Made by a program: the position numbers and the translations under genes. Shown one piece after another: positions 47,516-56,150 of a stretch of DNA of 64,000 bases (its first letter is position 1; every line of letters begins with the position of its first letter). Source of the stretch: Tyzzerella sp. (GTDB lineage: Bacteria > Bacillota > Clostridia > Lachnospirales > Lachnospiraceae); the NCBI GenBank assembly GCA_017472665.1, contig JAFUOS010000026.1, positions 54,853 through 118,852 on the forward strand, given 5' to 3'. The notes under the pieces were generated by a model. It was not told the origin of the DNA and made no database searches. It worked only from the letters and a program-made list of their open reading frames with translations.

Positions 47516-48477
47516 TCAATCGTGCAAAAGAACTTCTTGAAAGTGGCGAAGTAGCACGTGTTCTTGGCTGGAAAGCAGGAGATCTTCCATACAATCCAGA
47601 ACCAGCTTACTTCGAGAAAGCAGAAGATTTAAAAGATTTCGTTTATAACGGATTCTGTGGCGCAAACTTAAGCAAATATATGATTGAAGCTTCTAAATTA
47701 GAAGGCAAAACAATGGTTTGCTTAAAACCATGCGATACATACAGCTTTAATCAGTTAATCAAAGAACACCGCGTAGACAGAGAAAAAGCTTACATCGTAG
47801 GTGTTGGATGTAAAGGTAAACTGGACATTGAAAAAGCGAAAAAATTAGGAATCAAAGGTATTGAAAGTGTTTCTGGCGCAGAGATGACAGATGATTGCGA
47901 TACACTTACATTCCAAACTATTTATGGCGAAAAATCAGTTGCTTATGCGGATGTGATGCTTGAAAGATGTCACGTATGTAAAGGCAAAGAGCATCAGGTT
48001 TACGATGAAATCATCGGAGAATCAAAAGATACAAAAGACGCAGAACGTTTTGCAGAAGTAGAGAAAATCGAGGCTATGAGCCCAGAAGAAAAATTCGCAT
48101 ACTTCCAGAGCGAACTTAGCAAATGTATCCGTTGTAATGCATGCCGTAACGTATGTCCAGCATGTAGCTGCCGCAAATGTGTATTTGACAGTACAAAATT
48201 CGACAGTGCACAAAAAGCAAACGTAGATTCCTTTGAAGAAAAGATGTTCCACGTAATCCGTGCATTCCACGTAGCTGGAAGATGTACAGACTGTGGTGAG
48301 TGCAGCAGAGTATGTCCACAGGGCATTCCACTTCACTTATTTAACCGTAAATTCATCAAAGATATCAATGAATTCTACGGTGAATATCAAGCAGGGGAAG
48401 ACACAGATTCAAGAGCTCCGCTTACAAACTATACATTCGAAGATGTGGAACCAAGCATCGTGACAGAAAGGGGATAA
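47503..48477 (+). CDS. floxC: FloxC-like iron-sulfur protein
   Basis: The 324-residue protein has an N-terminal half with isolated cysteines (CLKPCDTYS, GVGCKGKLD) resembling FrhB-type flavin/iron-sulfur proteins. The C-terminal half has two ferredoxin motifs, CIRCNACRNVCP followed by CSCRKC, and CTDCGECSRVCP. Position in the cluster (between FloxD-like and FloxB-like genes) and these motifs support FloxC of the Hdr-Flox NADH-oxidising module; direct homology would need a search. It overlaps the previous gene by 13 nt and has GGGGGA ahead of it. Confidence 0.75.
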   Translation: MQELINRAKELLESGEVARVLGWKAGDLPYNPEPAYFEKAEDLKDFVYNGFCGANLSKYMIEASKLEGKTMVCLKPCDTYSFNQLIKEHRVDREKAYIVGVGCKGKLDIEKAKKLGIKGIESVSGAEMTDDCDTLTFQTIYGEKSVAYADVMLERCHVCKGKEHQVYDEIIGESKDTKDAERFAEVEKIEAMSPEEKFAYFQSELSKCIRCNACRNVCPACSCRKCVFDSTKFDSAQKANVDSFEEKMFHVIRAFHVAGRCTDCGECSRVCPQGIPLHLFNRKFIKDINEFYGEYQAGEDTDSRAPLTNYTFEDVEPSIVTERG

Positions 48478-48481
48478 TGTT

Positions 48482-49522
48482 ATGTATAAGATCGCAAAAG
48501 AAAATCTTTCGGCATTATTCCAAAAGATTGCCGGAGAACAAGAATTATATCTGCCTGTAAATATCAGCGGACAGGTAAATTTCGCAGCATGGACAGAAGA
48601 TGCAAACGTAGATTTAGATACTTTAAAGAGTGTAAAATCTCCAAAAGATGCATTCTTCCCACAAAGCGAAAACTTATATACTGTTACAAAAGAAGATAAG
48701 AAAACAAAAATTGAACCAGAAGCTTTGAAAAACCAGAACTTTGTTGTATTTGGTATGAAAGCTTGTGATGTAAAAGGGGTAGAAGTACTTGATAAAGTAT
48801 TTTTAGCTGACCCAGTAGACACTTTCTATGCAGCAAGACGCGCACACGGCACCATCGTAGTTATGGCTTGTCATGAACCAGAAGAAACATGTTTCTGTAA
48901 GGTATTTGGCGTTGACTGCGCAGAGCCAGTAGCTGACGTTGCTACATGGATGGTAGAGGGAGAATTATTCTGGAAAGCTTTAACTGAAAAGGGAGAAGCC
49001 CTTACAAAATCAGTAGAAAGCTTACTTGTAGCAGCAGATGGAAGCGACGAAGCAAAAGTAGAAGCTGAAAGATGCGCAATCCGTGCTATCGTTGAAAAAC
49101 TTCCATATTCAGACCTTTCTTTAGAAGGCTGGAATGGTGATGTGCTGTTAGATAAATTTAACTCACCAATCTGGGAAGAGTTGTACAAACCATGTTTGGC
49201 ATGTGGAACATGTACATTCGTATGTCCAACCTGCCAATGTTACGATATTAAAGATTACGATACAGGACACGGCGTAAAACGTTATCGTTGTTGGGATTCC
49301 TGCATGTACTCTGACTTTACAATGATGGCTCACGGCAACAACCGTACAAGCCAGATGCAGCGTTTCCGTCAAAGATTTATGCACAAATTAGTATACTTCC
49401 CAGCAAACAACGATGGAATGTATTCTTGCGTTGGATGTGGACGTTGTGTAGAAAAATGCCCTGCATCATTAAATATCGTGAAAGTCATTAAGGCTTTTCA
49501 AAATCAGGGAGGTGAAAACTAA
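48482..49522 (+). CDS. floxB: FloxB-like iron-sulfur protein (AsrA-like)
   Basis: The 346-residue protein resembles the AsrA/sulfhydrogenase beta family. An N-terminal domain of about 230 residues carries VFGMKACDVKG, and two ferredoxin motifs follow: CLACGTCTFVCPTCQC at about 238-253 and CVGCGRCVEKCP at about 305. It should relay electrons from the FAD/NAD subunit encoded next to it. AAGGGGAT precedes the ATG. It ends with a one-base stop/start overlap onto floxA. Confidence 0.85.
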   Translation: MYKIAKENLSALFQKIAGEQELYLPVNISGQVNFAAWTEDANVDLDTLKSVKSPKDAFFPQSENLYTVTKEDKKTKIEPEALKNQNFVVFGMKACDVKGVEVLDKVFLADPVDTFYAARRAHGTIVVMACHEPEETCFCKVFGVDCAEPVADVATWMVEGELFWKALTEKGEALTKSVESLLVAADGSDEAKVEAERCAIRAIVEKLPYSDLSLEGWNGDVLLDKFNSPIWEELYKPCLACGTCTFVCPTCQCYDIKDYDTGHGVKRYRCWDSCMYSDFTMMAHGNNRTSQMQRFRQRFMHKLVYFPANNDGMYSCVGCGRCVEKCPASLNIVKVIKAFQNQGGEN

Positions 49523-50376
49523 TGGGAGAATGTCATTGTCATGATGGTTATGCATTGGATACTTTGATTCCAAAAGTTGGTATCATTACAGATATCCGTC
49601 AAGAAACACCGGACGTAAAAACATTTCGTGTAAACGCTCCGGAAGGTGGTAAGTTGTTCGAACATATGCCAGGCCAGTGTGCAATGCTTTGTGCACCTGG
49701 AGTTAGTGAAGCAATGTTCTCTATTACTTCTTCACCTACAAATAAAGAATTCCAAGAATTCAGCATTAAGAAATGTGGTCAGCTCACAGATTATCTTCAC
49801 AGCTTAGAAGTAGGAGATGAAATCACAGTACGTGGACCATACGGAAATCATTTCCCGGTTGAAACAGAATTAAAAGGAAAAAACCTGCTGTTCATTGCCG
49901 GTGGTATTGGTCTTGCACCACTTCGTTCTGTTATCAATTATGTAATTGATAACCGTGCTGACTACGGAACAGTAGATATTGTTTACGGTTCTCGTTCAGC
50001 AGACGATTTGGTCCAGTTAAAAGAAATCCAGGAAGTTTGGATGAATACAGAAGGCATTAACGTACATCTTACAATCGACCGTCCACAAGAAGGATGGGAT
50101 GGACACGTAGGATTCGTACCTGCTTATGTAAAAGAGTTAAATCTTGACACAAATAAAGTTGCCTTAATCTGCGGACCTCCGATTATGATTAAGTTTGTAC
50201 TCGCAGGACTCAAGGAATTAGGATTTACAGATGAACAGATTTACACTACATTTGAACTTCGTATGAAATGTGGTATCGGTAAATGTGGCCGTTGTAACAT
50301 TGGATCAAAATACGTATGTAAAGATGGTCCTGTATTCCGTTACGATGAAATCGGCGAATTACCACCAGAGTATTAG
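49522..50376 (+). CDS. floxA: FloxA-like FAD/NAD(P)-binding electron-transfer subunit
   Basis: The 284-residue protein belongs to the ferredoxin-NADP reductase superfamily, like AsrB, sulfhydrogenase gamma and PyrK. An FAD-binding beta-barrel with MFSITSSP is followed by a NAD-binding part (GGIGLAPLRSV, near residue 132; CGPPIMIKF near 222). The C-terminal CGIGKCGRCNIG...C motif binds a [2Fe-2S] cluster. This is the only obvious NAD(P)H entry point in the cluster, which makes NADH the likely donor. Strong GGGAGGTG precedes the ATG. Confidence 0.88.
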   Translation: MGECHCHDGYALDTLIPKVGIITDIRQETPDVKTFRVNAPEGGKLFEHMPGQCAMLCAPGVSEAMFSITSSPTNKEFQEFSIKKCGQLTDYLHSLEVGDEITVRGPYGNHFPVETELKGKNLLFIAGGIGLAPLRSVINYVIDNRADYGTVDIVYGSRSADDLVQLKEIQEVWMNTEGINVHLTIDRPQEGWDGHVGFVPAYVKELNLDTNKVALICGPPIMIKFVLAGLKELGFTDEQIYTTFELRMKCGIGKCGRCNIGSKYVCKDGPVFRYDEIGELPPEY

Positions 50377-50403
50377 GATTACGAGAGAAAGGAAAAAAGA
50401 AAA

Positions 50404-51078
50404 ATGGCAGATATGATTAACGTATATTTATACGGTAAAAAGTATGAAGTTCCATCTAACTTAACAATTATGGAAGCTTTCGAATATGCTGGTTACCAAT
50501 TGGTTCGTGGCTGTGGCTGTAGAAATGGTTTCTGCGGCGCTTGTGCTACAATCTATAGAATCAAAGGGAAAAATGAGTTAACAGGATGTTTGGCATGTTC
50601 TACAAAAGTAGAAAATGACATGTGTGTAGCTACATTACCATTCTTCCCATTAGAAAAGAAGATTTATGATATTACAGAAATCAAACCAACACAACAGGTT
50701 ATGATGCAGTTATATCCTGAAATCTATGCATGTGTTGGATGTAACGCTTGTACAAAGGCTTGTTCACAAGACCTTAACGTAATGCAATACATTGCTCATG
50801 CTCAAAGAGGTGAATTTGAGAAATGTGCAGAACTTTCATTTGACTGTGTAATGTGTGGTATTTGTTCTTCACGTTGTCCAGCAGGTATTTCTCATCCACA
50901 AGTTGCTCTTCTTGCAAGAAGACTTACTGGTAAATACATCAAACCAGAGGCAAAACACTTGACAGCAAGGGTGGACGAAATCGAAAGAGGAGATTGCAAA
51001 GCAATGATGGAAGCAATCATGCAAAAACCTCTTGAAGAATTAAAAGAACTTTACAACAATAGAGAGATTGAGAAATAA
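50404..51078 (+). CDS. frdB: Fumarate reductase iron-sulfur subunit
   Basis: The 224-residue protein has an N-terminal plant-type [2Fe-2S] domain (Cys37, 39, 44, 47 and 62). Its C-terminal half has two full ferredoxin motifs (Cys110, 113, 116, 120 and Cys148, 151, 154, 158). Classical SdhB/FrdB keep a [3Fe-4S] site with a substituted ligand; here both C-terminal motifs have four cysteines, nearer to HdrC. It is reminiscent of the front part of methanogen TfrB but lacks a fused HdrB part; HdrB is encoded separately in the cluster. There are no membrane anchors beside it. It overlaps the FrdA reading frame region but ends before the FrdA start at 51092. Confidence 0.87.
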   Translation: MADMINVYLYGKKYEVPSNLTIMEAFEYAGYQLVRGCGCRNGFCGACATIYRIKGKNELTGCLACSTKVENDMCVATLPFFPLEKKIYDITEIKPTQQVMMQLYPEIYACVGCNACTKACSQDLNVMQYIAHAQRGEFEKCAELSFDCVMCGICSSRCPAGISHPQVALLARRLTGKYIKPEAKHLTARVDEIERGDCKAMMEAIMQKPLEELKELYNNREIEK

Positions 51079-51091
51079 GGAGGAGAAAAAC

Positions 51092-52711
51092 ATGAGTTTA
51101 CCATATACAGCCGAGATGATGGAATCCATTAAAAAGGTTGAAGCAGGTAGAGCAGCACGTATCGGTTTCGAACCAAGACGTATGACAGCTGATGAAAAAA
51201 CAGCTCTCCTTGAAGCTTTCCATCCAGATTATAATCTCGATAGTTTTGATGAAATTAAAGTAGGTCCAAACGCTGGACAAAAGGCTCCAAAAGAATTAGT
51301 TGAAATTCTTCAGGGCGAAAGCAGAATCAAAGGAATGGATATTGATTTAACAAATCCTGACTATGATGTAGACGTATTAGTTATCGGTGGTGGCGGTGCT
51401 GGTTCTTCAGCAGCGATTGAAGCAAACGAAGCAGGTGCTAACGTTATGATCGTTACAAAACTTCGTATCGGCGATGCTAATACAATGATGGCAGAAGGTG
51501 GTATCCAGGCTGCTGATAAAGAAAACGATTCACCAGCTCAACATTACTTAGACGTAATGGGTGGTGGACACTTTGCAAACGTGCCAGAACTTGTTGAAAA
51601 ACTTGTTTGCGATGGACCAATCGCTATTAACTGGCTTGATAAGTTAGGTGTATTATTTGATAAAGACGAAAACGGTAACATGATCACAACTCATGGTGGT
51701 GGAACATCTCGTAAGAGAATGCATGCTGCAGCTGACTACTCAGGTGCTGAAATCATGAGAACACTTCGTGATGAAGTATTCAACAGAGGTATTCCTGTTG
51801 TTGACTTTACAGCAGCTATCGAAATTATCAAAGATACAGATGGTAAGGCAGCAGGTGCTGTTCTTATGAACATGGAAACAAATGAAATCTTAGTTGCAAG
51901 AGCAAAAACAGTTATTATTGCAACAGGTGGTGCAGGACGTATGCATTACCAAGGTTTCCCTACATCAAACCACTATGGTGCTACAGCTGACGGTCTTGTT
52001 CTTGCGTACCGTGCAGGTGCTCCATTGTTATACCAGGATACATTACAATATCACCCAACAGGTGTTGCATTCCCTTCACAAATTTACGGTGCACTCGTAA
52101 CTGAAAAGGTTCGTTCTATGGGCGCTATGTTTGTAAATGTTGATGGTGAAGTATTCATGCATCCATTGGAAACACGTGACGTTGCTGCATCAGGAATCAT
52201 TCGTGAATGTAAAGAAAGAGGAAAAGGCGTTCCTACACCAGTAGCTGATGGTATTTGGCTTGACACTCCAATGATCGATATGATTCACGGAGAAGGAACT
52301 CTGGAAAAGAGATTGCCAGGTATGCTCCGTATGTACTTAAGATGCGGTATCGATATGAGAAAAGTACCTATCGTAATCTATCCAACACTTCACTACCAAA
52401 ACGGTGGTATCAAAGTTGGTGTAAACGGTATGTCAGAAGTTGAAAACCTTTACGTAGCAGGGGAAGCAATCGGAGGAATCCACGGAAGAAACAGACTTAT
52501 GGGTAACTCTTTATTAGACATCATCGTATTTGGACGTAATGCTGGTCAACAGGCAGGCGCTAAATGCAAAGAAGTAGAATTAAAAGAATTAACTCTTTCT
52601 CACGTAGACGACTTCTCTAAGATGCTTTCAGATGCTGGTATTGAGCCTAAGGTAGTGTCTCCTAAGTTATTACCAGACTACAGACCAGAAGGCGTAACAA
52701 GATTAAACTAG
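51092..52711 (+). CDS. frdA: Soluble fumarate reductase flavoprotein subunit
   Basis: The 539-residue flavoprotein has an N-terminal extension of about 90 residues and the FAD motif VIGGGGAGSSAA. The active-site regions are AEGGIQAA, HGGGTSRKR, LQYHPTG, HYQNGGIKV and GRNRLMGNSLLD, matching catalytic His and Arg residues of the SdhA/FrdA family. No signal peptide and no FrdC/FrdD, so it is cytosolic. The physiological direction is inferred as fumarate reduction. The start is ATG 51092 after AAGGAGGAG; a longer frame from 51068 lacks a ribosome site. It is followed by a long hairpin, then the permease gene. Confidence 0.92.
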   Translation: MSLPYTAEMMESIKKVEAGRAARIGFEPRRMTADEKTALLEAFHPDYNLDSFDEIKVGPNAGQKAPKELVEILQGESRIKGMDIDLTNPDYDVDVLVIGGGGAGSSAAIEANEAGANVMIVTKLRIGDANTMMAEGGIQAADKENDSPAQHYLDVMGGGHFANVPELVEKLVCDGPIAINWLDKLGVLFDKDENGNMITTHGGGTSRKRMHAAADYSGAEIMRTLRDEVFNRGIPVVDFTAAIEIIKDTDGKAAGAVLMNMETNEILVARAKTVIIATGGAGRMHYQGFPTSNHYGATADGLVLAYRAGAPLLYQDTLQYHPTGVAFPSQIYGALVTEKVRSMGAMFVNVDGEVFMHPLETRDVAASGIIRECKERGKGVPTPVADGIWLDTPMIDMIHGEGTLEKRLPGMLRMYLRCGIDMRKVPIVIYPTLHYQNGGIKVGVNGMSEVENLYVAGEAIGGIHGRNRLMGNSLLDIIVFGRNAGQQAGAKCKEVELKELTLSHVDDFSKMLSDAGIEPKVVSPKLLPDYRPEGVTRLN

Positions 52712-52725
52712 GAATGAGATAACAA

Positions 52726-52779
52726 GTATTAGATTTCCAACACTAGGAAGGGGCAATTCTTAGTGTTGGAAATAATACT
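52726..52779 (+). promoter_or_regulatory. Long hairpin between frdA and the permease gene
   Basis: TTTCCAACACTA (52734-52745) is an exact inverted repeat of 52761-52772, and AGTATT (52726-52731) pairs with AATACT (52774-52779) outside. There is no T-run, so it looks like an mRNA-stabilising or processing hairpin that sets the ratio of enzyme to transporter, not a terminator. Confidence 0.65.
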
Positions 52780-52799
52780 GTAGTTTGGAGGAAAATAAA

Positions 52800-53948
52800 A
52801 TGGGTATTCTTACATGGTTTCAAGAAAGCGTATTATCAAGTACCATGATGATGGTGTTCTTGATTGCGGTAATTGGATATGCGGTAGGACGTATTAGAAT
52901 TTGTGGCTTAGATTTGGGAACAGCTGGTATTTTGCTTGTAGCCCTTGTATTTGGCCACTTTGGTGTTGAAATTCCAAAAGAAATTCAAGATTTAGGATTA
53001 ATTTGCTTCGTTACATCGGTAGGTTTCATTGCAGGACCTAAGTTTTTCCGTAACTTTGCAGCAAATGCAAAATCTTATGTACTATTAGGTTTGTTGGTTA
53101 TCATTACGGGTGCACTTACTTGTGTGGCAATTATTAAATTATTTGATATTCCAACGGATATCGGTGTTGGTATGATGACAGGAGCGCTTACAAGCACACC
53201 AGGTCTTGCAGCAGCAATTGAAGCAACTTCAGATACAGCGTCTGTTGGATATGGAATTGCTTATCCATTTGGTGTAATTGGTGTCGTACTTTTTGTGCAA
53301 TTAATGCCACGCATCTTAAAAACAGATATGGCAGCGGAACGTGCACAATTTACAGCAGTAACTGAGGTGAAAGTAAAAGAAAGCAAGAAAAAACTGATTG
53401 ATATTGATGACATGGGATTTTTCCCATTTGCATTAGCAGTTGTTTTAGGTATCATCTTAGCTAAAATTGTAATTCCACTTCCAGGCGGCGGAGAATTTTC
53501 TCTTGGCACATCAGGTGGTCCGCTTCTTGCAGGTCTTGTATTAGGTCATTTTGGAAACATTGGTCCTGTGAATTTGAAAGTGGAAAAACGTATCTTAGAA
53601 ACGATGCGTGAATTTGGTCTTGCACTTTTCCTTTTAGGAGCAGGATGTGGAGCAGGAGCAGGGTTTGTAGAAATCTTGAAAGAACAAGGTGTAATGTTGT
53701 TCCTTTACGGAGCACTTATGACAATCCTTCCAATGTTCGTAGGCTATTTCTTTGCAGCGAAAGTACTGAAATTAAGCGTACTCAATTCACTTGGCTCTAT
53801 TTGCGGAGGTATGACAAGTACACCAGCTCTTGGAACATTAATACGTGTAGCAGGAACAGATGACGTCGCATCTGCATACGCAGCAACTTATCCAGTTGCA
53901 TTGGTAATGGTAGTATTAGCGAGTCAGTTTATTGGTATTTTATTATAA
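52800..53948 (+). CDS. Aspartate-alanine exchanger family permease, probable C4-dicarboxylate/succinate transporter
   Basis: The 382-residue membrane protein has two related halves, each with the signature TSTP plus a downstream YGIAYP or YAATYP: TSTPGLAAAIEATSD...YGIAYPFGVIG and TSTPALGTLIRVAG...YAATYPVALVM. This is the Asp-Al exchanger (AAE) family. Most members carry two cytosolic TrkA-C domains between the halves; here only a short loop of about 40 residues remains. Corynebacterium SucE, a succinate exporter, belongs to this family. Placement between frdA and fumarase genes suggests succinate export or malate/succinate exchange; this is inference. GGAGG precedes ATG 52800. Confidence 0.85.
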   Translation: MGILTWFQESVLSSTMMMVFLIAVIGYAVGRIRICGLDLGTAGILLVALVFGHFGVEIPKEIQDLGLICFVTSVGFIAGPKFFRNFAANAKSYVLLGLLVIITGALTCVAIIKLFDIPTDIGVGMMTGALTSTPGLAAAIEATSDTASVGYGIAYPFGVIGVVLFVQLMPRILKTDMAAERAQFTAVTEVKVKESKKKLIDIDDMGFFPFALAVVLGIILAKIVIPLPGGGEFSLGTSGGPLLAGLVLGHFGNIGPVNLKVEKRILETMREFGLALFLLGAGCGAGAGFVEILKEQGVMLFLYGALMTILPMFVGYFFAAKVLKLSVLNSLGSICGGMTSTPALGTLIRVAGTDDVASAYAATYPVALVMVVLASQFIGILL

Positions 53949-53974
53949 TTAAAATTTTATGGAGGTAAAGTGAA

Positions 53975-54817
53975 ATGCGTGAGATTAACGTAAGTCAGAT
54001 TACTGACGTTGTAGAAAGATTATGTATTGAAGCTAATACACATCTTCCAGAAGATGTAAAATGTGCAATCAAAAGTTGCAGAGCATGTGAAGACTGGGAT
54101 ATTGCAAAAGGTGTATTAGATAACATCATTACAAACTATGAAATCGCAGACTCAGAAAACGTGCCAATTTGCCAAGATACAGGTATGGCATGTGTATTTC
54201 TTGAAATTGGTCAGGATGTTCACTTGGTAGGGGGTAGTCTGTCAGAAGCTGTTGATGAAGGTGTTCGTCGTGGTTACACAAACGGATATCTTCGTAAATC
54301 AGTAGTAGCTGACCCTGTACGTCGTGGAAATACAGGTGATAACACACCTGCAATGCTTTACACAGAAATCGTACCAGGGGAAGAAATTAAAGTTACTGTT
54401 GGACCAAAAGGTTTCGGTAGCGAAAATATGAGCCAGATTCGTATGTTCAAACCATCTGCAGGTCTTCAGGGAATCAAAGATTTCATCATTGAAGCAGTAG
54501 AAACAGCTGGTCCAAATCCATGCCCTCCAATGGTAGTTGGTGTAGGTATCGGTGGAACATTCGATAAAGCAGCACTTCTTGCAAAGAAAGCATTGATGAG
54601 ACCAATCGATTCAGAAAATCCAGATCCATTCTACGCAGATTTGGAAAAAGAGATGCTTGAAAAAATTAACGAGTTAGGTATTGGACCACAAGGTTTTGGT
54701 GGAAAGACAACAGCAATCGGTCTTAACATTGAGACTCTTCCAACACACATTGCAGGTATGCCATGTGCAATCAACATTAACTGCCATGTAACTCGTCATA
54801 AATCGGAGGTAATTTAA
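53975..54817 (+). CDS. fumA: Class I fumarate hydratase, alpha subunit
   Basis: The 280-residue protein is the N-terminal subunit of the two-part iron-sulfur fumarase/tartrate dehydratase type. It has [12 protein letters not shown] with one cluster cysteine (about residue 67), [25 protein letters not shown] with a second, and [12 protein letters not shown] with a third. Three cysteines fit one labile [4Fe-4S] cluster. Together with the beta subunit it interconverts malate and fumarate. GGAGG precedes the ATG. The L-tartrate enzyme TtdA is related, but the context favours fumarase. Confidence 0.92.
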   Translation: MREINVSQITDVVERLCIEANTHLPEDVKCAIKSCRACEDWDIAKGVLDNIITNYEIADSENVPICQDTGMACVFLEIGQDVHLVGGSLSEAVDEGVRRGYTNGYLRKSVVADPVRRGNTGDNTPAMLYTEIVPGEEIKVTVGPKGFGSENMSQIRMFKPSAGLQGIKDFIIEAVETAGPNPCPPMVVGVGIGGTFDKAALLAKKALMRPIDSENPDPFYADLEKEMLEKINELGIGPQGFGGKTTAIGLNIETLPTHIAGMPCAININCHVTRHKSEVI

Positions 54818-54818
54818 T

Positions 54819-55373
54819 ATGGAAAGACGTATCACATTACCATTAACAGAAGAATTAGCAAAAACATTAAAAGCAGGGGATTCTGTTTTAGTAACAGGAA
54901 CAATTTACACATCACGTGACGCAGGTCACAAACGTATGTGTGAGGCTCTTGCAAGAGGAGAAGAACTTCCAATCGATCCAAAGGATGCAACAATCTACTA
55001 TGTTGGTCCAACGCCTGCAAAACCAGGTCAGGTAATCGGTTCAGCAGGACCAACAACAAGCGGTCGTATGGATGCTTATGCACCAACAATGATGAGCGTT
55101 GGAGCAAGAGGTATGATTGGGAAAGGTGCTCGTCTTCCAGAAGTAGTAGATGCTATGAAGAAATATTCAGGTGTTTACTTTGGAGCAATCGGTGGAGCTG
55201 GTGCATTACTTGCAAAATGTATCAAAAAAGCAGAGTTAATTGCTTTTGAAGATTTGGGAGCAGAAGCACTTCGTAAATTATATGTAGAAGATATGCCATT
55301 AGTTGTTATCATTGACAGCGAAGGTAATAACCTTTACGAAGAAGGAAGAGCAGCTTATTTAGCAAAGAAATAA
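54819..55373 (+). CDS. fumB: Class I fumarate hydratase, beta subunit
   Basis: The 184-residue protein is the C-terminal subunit of the split class I fumarase. It has DSVLVTGTIYTSRDAGHKR, VGPTPAKPGQ, GPTTSGRMD and GGAGALLA, the conserved blocks of the beta domain. It begins one base after the alpha-subunit stop, with GGAGG inside that gene, and ends at a strong terminator (55386-55418) that closes the cluster. Confidence 0.92.
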   Translation: MERRITLPLTEELAKTLKAGDSVLVTGTIYTSRDAGHKRMCEALARGEELPIDPKDATIYYVGPTPAKPGQVIGSAGPTTSGRMDAYAPTMMSVGARGMIGKGARLPEVVDAMKKYSGVYFGAIGGAGALLAKCIKKAELIAFEDLGAEALRKLYVEDMPLVVIIDSEGNNLYEEGRAAYLAKK

Positions 55374-55385
55374 GAAAACATGGTA

Positions 55386-55418
55386 AAGCGGCAGGGAGAT
55401 GTTCCCTGCCGCTTTTTC
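55386..55418 (+). terminator. Strong terminator closing the malate/Hdr/Frd cluster
   Basis: AAGCGGCAGGGA (55386-55397) pairs with TCCCTGCCGCTT (55403-55414) over GATGT, followed by a T-run. Confidence 0.92.
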
Positions 55419-55452
55419 TGCTATAAATGGGTATATATATGGTTTCGAACAT

Positions 55453-56061
55453 TCATGAGTATTGGGCAATGCATGAAGGCTCGTAGCAGAACAAAATTTT
55501 CACCAAATCATAGGTTGGACGTCTCTTTTTTAATGGACGCACGAAACCTGTTGAGTATACAAATGAAACTACATCTTTGGTTTGCTGTGGATTCCATACT
55601 CGCTTGGCTGAAATATCGATATATTCACACTGTTCCGATTCAGCGATGTATTTAAGACACTTATTCAATTCGAAAATCGTTGTATCTTCCTTGTAGTTCT
55701 TAAGCGAAATAATTACTATATTACATTTCTTATTAGCTAATTTTATGTGCTGAATCAGTTCCAGATATTTTTGTATAAAGTCCGAAGTATTTTCTTTAAA
55801 AAATTCCAAATCTGCTGCACCAATATGTAATAAAATGGTCTCAGGGTCAAGTGGTGCGATGCAGGTATCATAAATTTCGGAAGCTGCATTGATCGAAATG
55901 TCAGGTATACTTCTGTTATACAGGTTTGAATTCAGTTCAAATGCCTGCTTCAATTCGCAGAGAGGTATTTCTAAATCCTCAGCTTCGCCGAAGATGACAA
56001 TTCCATTTTGCTCAGCAAGCTTGTTTAATGCCTGATATTTTTTTGTTTCATTTTCAAACAT
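55453..56061 (-). CDS. SGNH-hydrolase-like protein, possibly inactive
   Basis: The 202-residue protein looks like an SGNH/GDSL fold: an opening strand IVIFGEAEDL, a middle LLHIGAADLEFF that aligns with block III, and a pattern of strands like CNIVIISLKNY. Where true family members have a catalytic Ser in GDS, this sequence reads GEA, so hydrolase activity is doubtful. The start is the ATG whose complement is 56059-56061, after TTGGAG. It converges on the fumarase genes and is followed downstream on the same strand by nothing clear. Function unknown. Confidence 0.65.
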   Translation of the reverse strand: MFENETKKYQALNKLAEQNGIVIFGEAEDLEIPLCELKQAFELNSNLYNRSIPDISINAASEIYDTCIAPLDPETILLHIGAADLEFFKENTSDFIQKYLELIQHIKLANKKCNIVIISLKNYKEDTTIFELNKCLKYIAESEQCEYIDISAKRVWNPQQTKDVVSFVYSTGFVRPLKKRRPTYDLVKILFCYEPSCIAQYS

Positions 56062-56094
56062 AATCACGTCACTCCAATTCAAATTTTCTGAGTT

Positions 56095-56150
56095 GCACAT
56101 TTTCTATTTCGTGCAACATTTTCTAAGTTACACTAAGCTGCACATTTTCT
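56095..56150. repeat. Short irregular repeats of GCACATTTTCT
   Basis: GCACATTTTCT at 56095-56105, GCAACATTTTCT at 56113-56124 and GCACATTTTCT at 56140-56150, lying between and into the end of the PQ-loop gene. The unit spacing is irregular. Confidence 0.4.

Noticed and set aside
55380-55655. A 91-residue + strand frame after fumB
   Set aside because: Runs through the terminator and is antisense to the SGNH-like gene; no ribosome site.
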